A DNA stretch of 19,017 nucleotides from an uncultured Alistipes sp. (GTDB lineage: Bacteria > Bacteroidota > Bacteroidia > Bacteroidales > Rikenellaceae): assembly GCA_910586375.1 (NCBI GenBank), contig CAJUIE010000020.1, positions 1 to 19,017 on the forward strand, written 5' to 3'. This document shows, piece after piece, positions 14,087-19,017 of this stretch. Position 1 is the first letter of the stretch, and every line of letters begins with the position of its first letter. A program made the position numbers and the translations under genes. The notes beneath the pieces were generated by a model. It did no database searches, was not told the DNA's origin, and was given only the letters and a program-made list of their open reading frames with translations.

Positions 14087-14644
14087 ATGGCCACAGTATC
14101 CCGTATAGCCGTTGTATCGTGCCCGGGCACGATACCGTTCGTCCATGGAGCGCGGTGTGCTGCTGACCTGGGGGCGGAGCTCTTGCTGTCACCTGATCCC
14201 GCCGAAATTCTCCGTCGTTTTTCCGATCACGATGCCGACATCGCCTTGGTGCCGGCTGTCGTTGTACCGTCGTTGGCTGAGGCCCGTATCATCACGGGTT
14301 ATTGTGTCGGGGCCGATGAATCGGCGCGTGCTGCAATTGAGCAGCTCGACGATCCTCTGGTCGATTTGTGGCGGCCTTATGGCGAGCTGCCATTCGCTTT
14401 TGCCGTGTGGGTTGCCCGTCCGGAGGTCGGCGCCCGTCAGATTGAGTCACTCGAAGAGGCCCTTACTTTCGGGCTCGAACACAGTTATGAAGCGCTCGTT
14501 GCTTCGGGCTCTGTTCCCGATCCCGTCGCAGCTTATGGCACTTTGATGCAGTTGGATTATCTTTACGACACGCAGAAACACCAGGCACTCGAAAAGTTCT
14601 GGGAGGAGGGGCTCAAGGTCGCCCCGCGGGCTAATCCCGGCTGA
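14087..14644 (+). CDS. MqnA/MqnD-family protein with internal deletion
   Basis: MqnA (chorismate dehydratase) makes 3-[(1-carboxyvinyl)oxy]benzoate in the futalosine menaquinone pathway. This protein has the family's opening strand (RIAVVSCPGTIPFVHG, 6-21), ADIALVPAVVVPSL (50-63), GYCVGADESARAAIEQL (71-87), then jumps to DLWRPYGELPFAFAVWVARP (93-112) and ends with MQLDYLYDTQKHQALEKFWE (154-173). Usual members have about 250-280 residues; this has 185, and the missing part is the second lobe between GYCVGA and the LPFAFAVW strand. The usual SYLNT-type motif reads SCPGT, so its conserved Asn is lost. It is open without frameshift. I infer a non-catalytic or altered paralogue. A -7 element precedes it; corA follows 64 bp downstream. 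Confidence 0.75.
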   Translation: MATVSRIAVVSCPGTIPFVHGARCAADLGAELLLSPDPAEILRRFSDHDADIALVPAVVVPSLAEARIITGYCVGADESARAAIEQLDDPLVDLWRPYGELPFAFAVWVARPEVGARQIESLEEALTFGLEHSYEALVASGSVPDPVAAYGTLMQLDYLYDTQKHQALEKFWEEGLKVAPRANPG

Positions 14645-14708
14645 AGGGGTTGAGGGCTTTGCGCCCGCCTCTCTGTCCACGGATTGAAAACTTCAAGAGA
14701 GCCCCGCC

Positions 14709-15692
14709 ATGATTACCATCTACCTCAAGCAATATAATAAGATCATCCGCAATGCCGATACGCGGCTCTTCGACGAGCTGGGTTATGACGACATCTTGTG
14801 GATCGACCTTTTTCTGCCTACCATCAAGGAGCAGAAGGCCGTCGAGAATTTTATGGAGATCAGCCTCCAGACCAAGCAGCAGGTCGAGGAGATCGAGTCC
14901 ACGTCCAAGTACTCCGAGGACGAGAACGCCATCATATCCAACTCTAACTTCTTCATTCCCACGGGCGATTCATTTCTGGTCGAGCCCGTGTCGTTCATCA
15001 TTTCCAATGAGGGCGTTTTGGTGTCGGTGCGCAATGCCGAGTTCCGTACGTTCCGCGAGACCGAGAAACGGCTTCAGATGAATTATCGGAGTTATTCTAC
15101 GGGTTATCATCTGTTTATTTCGCTCCTGGAGGTGCGCATCGACTTCGACGCCGATATGGTTGAGCTGGTCTCCAAGCAGGTTGCCACGCTCTCGAAGGCC
15201 ATCAACTCCGAGGATTCCATCGATAAGGAGGTTTTGCACCGCATCAGCGCCTTGCAGGAGAGCACTATGTCGCTGCGGGAGAATATTTTTGACCGCCAGC
15301 GGGTGCTGTCCGGCATTTTGCGTTCGGAGCGCTTTCCCAATGATATTTACCCGCGTCTGCAGTTGATGATCAAGGACGTCAATTCGCTTATCAACCATGC
15401 CGATTTCTCGTTCCAGCGTCTCGATTATATTCAGGACGCTGCGCTGGGTCTTATCAACATCGAACAGAACGAGATTGTCAAGATTTTCTCCGTCGCTGCA
15501 GTCATCTTCATGCCCGCGACGCTCATTGCGTCGGTTTATGGCATGAACTTCAAGTATATGCCCGAGCTCAACTGGCACCTTACCCTCTCCAATGGGTGGG
15601 TCGTGCCGCTGGGTTACCTTTTCGCCATCGGGCTCATGCTCTTCTGCTCGGGCGTTACCATTTGGTTTTTCCGGTATAAGAAGTGGCTGTAG
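14709..15692 (+). CDS. corA: CorA-type magnesium/cobalt channel
   Basis: CorA proteins are pentameric inner-membrane Mg2+ channels. The 327-residue protein has a cytoplasmic alpha/beta N-domain (1-130), a long helical stalk (140-255), and two C-terminal membrane helices (about 258-277 and 297-321) flanking the selectivity motif YGMN (277-280), followed by the usual MPEL (284-287). The short positive tail FRYKKWL lies inside. Length and motif are normal for the family. It starts at ATG 14709 and probably shares a transcript with the MqnA-like gene 64 bp upstream, as no promoter is visible between them. Whether it carries Mg2+, Co2+ or Ni2+ cannot be told from sequence. Confidence 0.93.
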   Translation: MITIYLKQYNKIIRNADTRLFDELGYDDILWIDLFLPTIKEQKAVENFMEISLQTKQQVEEIESTSKYSEDENAIISNSNFFIPTGDSFLVEPVSFIISNEGVLVSVRNAEFRTFRETEKRLQMNYRSYSTGYHLFISLLEVRIDFDADMVELVSKQVATLSKAINSEDSIDKEVLHRISALQESTMSLRENIFDRQRVLSGILRSERFPNDIYPRLQLMIKDVNSLINHADFSFQRLDYIQDAALGLINIEQNEIVKIFSVAAVIFMPATLIASVYGMNFKYMPELNWHLTLSNGWVVPLGYLFAIGLMLFCSGVTIWFFRYKKWL

Positions 15693-15710
15693 ATCGAGGC
15701 GAAAGGTAAA

Positions 15711-15765
15711 AACGCGGGTCTCCGCCGACGGAGGTTTCAGTCCGCCCGGCCTGAAAGTCCGGACA
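15711..15765. repeat. Inverted repeats between convergent corA and CDF genes
   Basis: CTCCG-CCGA-CGGAG (15720-15733) is a perfect 5-bp hairpin, followed by TTTCAG/CTGAAA (15735-15740 with 15751-15756). The U-runs are too short for a strong terminator, but the position between two converging genes suits transcript ends from both sides. GCGGG, CTCCGC, CCGCCCG and CCTG occur in the same order as in the capsid-portal spacer repeat, which suggests a common origin. Confidence 0.5.
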
Positions 15766-15773
15766 AACAGCCA

Positions 15774-16688
15774 TCAATTGCACTGGCAGCTTCCGTCGCA
15801 GGGCGCTTCGGGGGTTTCGAATTCGAGGGTTGCATGGCCTACACCCAGCGTCGTCAGCACATCTTTAAGCCGTTGTTTCGTTGGCTCCATCTGTGTCGGG
15901 TCGATCACAACGACATGGGCCGTCAAGGCGTTCTCCGTCGTGCTCAGGGCCCATATGTGGACGTGATGGATCGCCATTACGCCCTCTTCTTCCGCCATCC
16001 GATGCTCCACTTCTGCCACGTCGATATTTGCCGGCACTCCGTCTAAGGCCAGGCGCAGGCTGTCGCGCAGAAGCGACCATACCGAGGCTATGATTACCGC
16101 TGCCACGATCAACCCGATGATCGGGTCCACGATCGTCCAGCCTGTACGGGCAATTACCAATCCCGAGATTACTACACCTACCGACACCAGCGCGTCGGCT
16201 GCCATGTGCAGGTATGCGCCTTTTACGTTGAGGTCGTGTTTGCGATCTTTCATGAAGAGCCAGGCCGTAATTCCGTTTACCGCCACGCCTATCCCGGCCG
16301 TCCAGGCTATGGCCGTGCCCTCCACCGGCTGGGGGTGTGTTATCCGGCCGATCGCTTCGGCTATAATTACGCCTACGGCTGCCAGCAGCAGCACTCCGTT
16401 GAGCAACGAGATTAGAATTGTACTTTTCCTGTAACCGTATGTATAGCGGGGTCGGGCGTGCAGCCGCGCCAGGTGAAACCCCAGCAGGGCCAGCAGCAGG
16501 CTTGCCACGTCCGAGAGGTTATGGCCGGCGTCGGACAGCAGGCTCATCGAGTCGTAGCGTATCCCCGCAATGAACTCCACCACCACAAACCCTACATTGA
16601 GTGCGATGCCGATCACAAAAGCCCGATTGAGTGCTGCCGCCTGGTGCACGCGGTGGTTAAGACGGCGGTAGTGGTGCGCGTGTTTCAT
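15774..16688 (-). CDS. Cation diffusion facilitator (zinc/cadmium exporter type)
   Basis: CDF proteins export Zn2+ and related ions by proton antiport across the inner membrane as dimers. The ATG at 16688 gives 304 residues; a GTG at 16718 is less likely. Six membrane helices are visible between about 22 and 207. The transport site is HxxxD in TM2 (DAGHNLSD, His56 and Asp60) and HxxxD in TM5 (LHMAADALVS, His161 and Asp165), the zinc-type pattern of ZitB. The cytoplasmic domain (208-304) has HHVHIWAL (241-248). The N-terminus is His-rich (H3, H5, H6, H12, H15), and the protein ends CDGSCQCN, three cysteines that may bind metal. Confidence 0.92.
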   Translation of the reverse strand: MKHAHHYRRLNHRVHQAAALNRAFVIGIALNVGFVVVEFIAGIRYDSMSLLSDAGHNLSDVASLLLALLGFHLARLHARPRYTYGYRKSTILISLLNGVLLLAAVGVIIAEAIGRITHPQPVEGTAIAWTAGIGVAVNGITAWLFMKDRKHDLNVKGAYLHMAADALVSVGVVISGLVIARTGWTIVDPIIGLIVAAVIIASVWSLLRDSLRLALDGVPANIDVAEVEHRMAEEEGVMAIHHVHIWALSTTENALTAHVVVIDPTQMEPTKQRLKDVLTTLGVGHATLEFETPEAPCDGSCQCN

Positions 16689-16707
16689 TGTTTTTCCGTT
16701 TTTTCGG

Positions 16708-16762
16708 GCCGGAGCCACTTCCGGCGCAGGCAGGTAAGCCTGAAGGCTGCCTTTGTCGCAAA
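16708..16762. repeat. Inverted repeats upstream of the CDF gene
   Basis: GCCGGA/TCCGGC (16708-16713 with 16720-16725) is a perfect 6-bp stem and AGCCT-GA-AGGCT lies at 16737-16748. The first part, GCCGGAGCCAC, is identical to 11 bases of the palindrome at 10199-10277 (starting 10202), with further similarity after it. There is no U-tract on the minus strand, so it is not a good terminator. The spacer is 100 bp and holds no gene. Confidence 0.5.
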
Positions 16763-16788
16763 AACACCTCTGTAGCCTTCGCTCTGAA

Positions 16789-17718
16789 TTATCCCTCCCC
16801 AGCTATGGTATCTTTTATTTCGGATAGTTCGACCAGTTTGTTGACTATGGCATAGATTGTCAATCCCGCCGCCGAGTGTATCTGCAATTTCGATGCTATG
16901 TTGCGACGGTGAGTGATGACCGTATGGGCCGAGATGCAGAGCTCCTCGGCTATTTCCTTGTTTGTCATGCCTTTCACCACGCAGACGATGATTTCTCGTT
17001 CGCGGTTGCTCAGGGGTCCTTGATGCAGTGTTGGCGTGTCGTCGGCTGCCAGCCGTTCGACTGCGGGGATGAAGAGCTCGTTTTCGACGGCGTTGTGCGA
17101 TGCGAGTTCCTCTTCACAGGTGAAGATGTCGTAAAGTACGCCGTTCAGGTAGTTTGTACCACCCGTAGGGTAGTATTTGATGATGATGTTCTTCAGCTCG
17201 CACAGACGCTCTTCCACGTGGTCGTGATGTCGCCTGAAGACGTCCATCGAGTAGTCGGCCTTTTTCTCGCCTGTCAGCAACCCTTCGACGTAGGGGAATA
17301 CCGATTGCTCCTCGTAGGTCATATGACGGTCGACTTCAGCGACATATTCGTCGAAGTAGCGCATGATGGCAAACGACACGTCGTTGAGGCTGCAATCCAC
17401 AGCTTCGATCAGTTTTCGGCGTATCGCCGGCAGGCGGAAATCCAGAAAGTAACCGTGTGAGTTGTGAAGGTAGTCCAGCAATGAGCGTACCGATACCCTT
17501 TCGGCCGCATGTTCTCCGCTGCTGCGGCCTTTCACCGAGAGGTTTACTACTGCCAGAAACGTTGTCGTGTCTACCTTGTGTTCGGCGCATACTTCAGCTA
17601 CGGTCTTGTCGCCGAATCCTAAGGCTATGCCGAAGCGGCTCATCACCTGCAATACCGCGTAGCGGTCGCTCACTAAGTCGCACATCCGCTGCTCGGGTAA
17701 ATATCCCGTGTTGTACAT
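16789..17718 (-). CDS. ScdA_N-hemerythrin-LuxR fusion transcription regulator
   Basis: The 309-residue protein joins three parts. Residues 8-60 resemble the ScdA/RIC N-domain, but the usual CCGG reads LGFG. Residues 80-225 form a hemerythrin-type four-helix bundle with candidate di-iron ligands His85/His88, His132-Glu136 (HMTYE), His165 (HHD) and His208-Glu212 (HNAVE); these line up with the ligand pairs of E. coli YtfE. Residues 236-300 are a LuxR-type HTH (LSNREREIIVCVVKGMTNKE, then IAEELCISAHTVITHRRNIA). I infer a cytoplasmic DNA-binding sensor in which iron oxidation or nitric oxide or oxygen binding controls the HTH. It sits alone behind a strong promoter. Domain calls are firm; the signal and targets are inferred. 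Confidence 0.9.
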   Translation of the reverse strand: MYNTGYLPEQRMCDLVSDRYAVLQVMSRFGIALGFGDKTVAEVCAEHKVDTTTFLAVVNLSVKGRSSGEHAAERVSVRSLLDYLHNSHGYFLDFRLPAIRRKLIEAVDCSLNDVSFAIMRYFDEYVAEVDRHMTYEEQSVFPYVEGLLTGEKKADYSMDVFRRHHDHVEERLCELKNIIIKYYPTGGTNYLNGVLYDIFTCEEELASHNAVENELFIPAVERLAADDTPTLHQGPLSNREREIIVCVVKGMTNKEIAEELCISAHTVITHRRNIASKLQIHSAAGLTIYAIVNKLVELSEIKDTIAGEG

Positions 17719-17774
17719 GGTCGTTTTTGTTTTTTGCCGTATTGTTTCGGGGGGGGAGTTTTCGGGCCTCTGCC

Positions 17775-17790
17775 AGCCTGACAGCAGGCT
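17775..17790. promoter_or_regulatory. Hairpin in the 5' leader of the hemerythrin-LuxR gene
   Basis: AGCCTG-CTGT-CAGGCT (minus strand) is a perfect 6-bp stem within the predicted leader of about 90 nt. A direct repeat TTATCA-TA-TTATCA lies just upstream of it at 17792-17805, near the likely transcription start. Either could be a control site. Confidence 0.35.
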
Positions 17791-17812
17791 TTGATAATAT
17801 GATAAATCCCCG

Positions 17813-17843
17813 CAAAATTACTTCTCTCCCCACGTGCGGTCAA
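17813..17843 (-). promoter_or_regulatory. Near-consensus Bacteroidetes promoter for the hemerythrin-LuxR gene
   Basis: On minus, TTG (17843-17841), a 20-nt spacer and TAATTTTG (17820-17813) match the Bacteroidetes TTG/TAnnTTTG promoter at its preferred spacing. The leader to the ATG at 17718 would be about 90 nt. It is the best promoter in the window and lies between the LTA-synthase-like stop and the regulator gene. Confidence 0.75.
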
Positions 17844-17860
17844 TACCTGAAAATGGGGAT

Positions 17861-19017
17861 TCAACGGCGGGCGATGTCCTTGTGGGTCGTCTGAAGCAAT
17901 ACTCTTCCCATGTCGGCCAGCCCCGGGGCGGTCTCGGTCGCTTCGGCACCAGCCGCTGCGTCCCACAAGGCTTCTCCGTTGGCTGTTACTACGCCGAAAC
18001 CTTCGTTGAAGGTGTAGTAGGCGAATTTCGGCATGTCGGGAGCGAACATATCCTTACTGTAGTCAAACTCGTTGTGCGGTAGTCCCATCTGGGCCAGCAA
18101 AGTCGCGCAGATGTCGATCTGCGAGGCATAGGTCTCTATCGTGCGGGGAGCCTTTACAGCTCCGCCCGTCCAGATCATCGGGATGCGGTGACGCAGCGGC
18201 TCGTTGTAGCCCAACGTCGCCGGGTAGGGGTAGCCGTGATCGGCCACGAGAATCACCAGCAGGTTGTCCCAGGCAGGCGAGTGCTTCCAGCGGTCGATCA
18301 TGCGGCCCACGCAGTCGTCGGCGAAGCTCATGGCGTTAAGCATCCGGTCTTCGAATTTTGAGTAGGGGACATCGAACGGTGTGTGGCTGCTCAGTGTCAG
18401 CAGCCCTGCAAGAAAAGGTTTCCCCGTGGTGCTCCACTCGATGACACGCTCACCGAACCAGTCGCACATTATGCGGTCATCGTAGCCCCAATCGGCGGGT
18501 GGTGTCTCGAAATGCAGTTTTTTCTGCCAGTGGAGCTGTTGCCAGCCCGTGGCGTAGAGATAGGCTGCCTGGTTGGTAAAATTCAGGTCGCCGCCGTATG
18601 TGAAACTCGTCGCATAGCTTTTGCGGCCCAGTGAATGGGCTATCGAGGGCAGCGTTGCAGCTTTGGTCGGCAGCTTCATGATCGTCAGATGGGTTTGCGA
18701 GGGGAAGCCGCTCAGAATGGCCACTTCGCCACGGTCGGTCCGGAACGAGTTGGCAAAGAAGTTTTCGAACCACACACCCTCTTTGCGGAGTTGCTGGAGC
18801 TGTGGCATCACCGGCTGGCCTTCCACGTCGGCCTCCATGATCGTACGGGCGAAGCTCTCCAGGAGCACGATTACGACGTTGGGCCGTTCTGTCTTCAGTA
18901 GTTTCTCGGTCGGTGGTTCGGAGGGGCGATTCCCACGCAGAGCTTCGAAGCGCCTGGCACGCTCCGTTTCTTCGAAGAAGGGGTACATGGCCGCGTAGTC
19001 GTCACGCCCCTTTCCCA
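17861..19017 (-). CDS. LTA synthase-family membrane phosphotransferase, C-terminal part (cut by window edge)
   Basis: The reading frame is open to the right edge; an internal ATG at 18988 is not the true start because coding continues upstream (GKGRDDYAA precedes it). The visible part is the extracytoplasmic sulfatase/alkaline-phosphatase-fold domain: PNVVIVLLESFARTIM with the metal-binding Glu, NSFRTDRGEVAILSGFP with the candidate catalytic Thr, and VILVADHGYPYP with the Asp-His metal pair. The membrane helices typical of this family would lie beyond the window. LTA synthase-like enzymes move glycerol- or ethanolamine-phosphate from lipids to polymers or lipid A; in a Bacteroidales cell the acceptor is unknown. 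It ends 142 bp upstream of the hemerythrin-LuxR gene. Confidence 0.88.
   Translation of the reverse strand, partial: GKGRDDYAAMYPFFEETERARRFEALRGNRPSEPPTEKLLKTERPNVVIVLLESFARTIMEADVEGQPVMPQLQQLRKEGVWFENFFANSFRTDRGEVAILSGFPSQTHLTIMKLPTKAATLPSIAHSLGRKSYATSFTYGGDLNFTNQAAYLYATGWQQLHWQKKLHFETPPADWGYDDRIMCDWFGERVIEWSTTGKPFLAGLLTLSSHTPFDVPYSKFEDRMLNAMSFADDCVGRMIDRWKHSPAWDNLLVILVADHGYPYPATLGYNEPLRHRIPMIWTGGAVKAPRTIETYASQIDICATLLAQMGLPHNEFDYSKDMFAPDMPKFAYYTFNEGFGVVTANGEALWDAAAGAEATETAPGLADMGRVLLQTTHKDIARR

Noticed and set aside
13936..14130. 64-residue minus-strand reading frame over the MqnA-like start
   Set aside because: It overlaps the promoter region and start of a recognised gene and shows no family features.
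1..19017. CRISPR array, tRNA, rRNA, transposase or integrase gene
   Set aside because: No regularly spaced identical repeats, cloverleaf-like sequence or recognisable recombinase was found by reading both strands.

Overview
The window looks like chromosome from a GC-rich Bacteroidales bacterium, most likely Alistipes or another Rikenellaceae. The reasons are Bacteroidetes-type promoters (TAnnTTTG, one with TTG 20 nt upstream), little use of Shine-Dalgarno sites, and typical Bacteroidales families (PG_1098/THUMP-like methyltransferase, patatin fused to an Omp85-type barrel, Bacteroidetes-phage capsid and tail-tip families). The genus is inference; no rRNA or marker gene is present to prove it.

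Layout. (1) 1-5467, minus strand: start of pgk (cut by the left edge), a secreted patatin/outer-membrane protein, a PG_1098-type methyltransferase and a short ComEC. The last three probably form one transcription unit, comEC > methyltransferase > patatin, with pgk following from its own promoter. (2) 5612-13657, minus strand: an intact island of phage-derived genes. In transcription order it holds two tail-tip-like proteins, a ClpP-like head protease, a major capsid protein, a portal protein, a DUF6712-like connector candidate, a P5-like muralytic candidate and a small XRE regulator. No terminase, tape measure, tail tube, integrase, attachment site or tRNA was seen, and no gene is visibly broken. 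(3) 13658-14086: a divergent 429-bp spacer with three same-orientation DnaA-box-like 9-mers. (4) 14087-15692, plus strand: an internally shortened MqnA-like protein and a CorA-type channel. (5) 15774-19017, minus strand: a CDF zinc/cation exporter, a ScdA_N-hemerythrin-LuxR fusion regulator with a near-consensus promoter, and an LTA-synthase-like membrane phosphotransferase cut by the right edge.

The spacers in and around the phage island are full of GC-rich inverted repeats that look like diverged copies of one or two intergenic repeat families, and of A-rich heptad repeats just upstream of the capsid, portal and protease start codons. A convincing intrinsic terminator sits between capsid and portal.

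The best candidate for an undescribed system is the phage-derived island: a complete-looking shell module (portal, protease, capsid, connector) plus tail-tip proteins in an unusual order, without a packaging motor, next to a DnaA-box cluster. It could be a domesticated particle or an old prophage remnant; the sequence alone cannot decide. Family assignments rest on motif recognition by eye, not on database searches.
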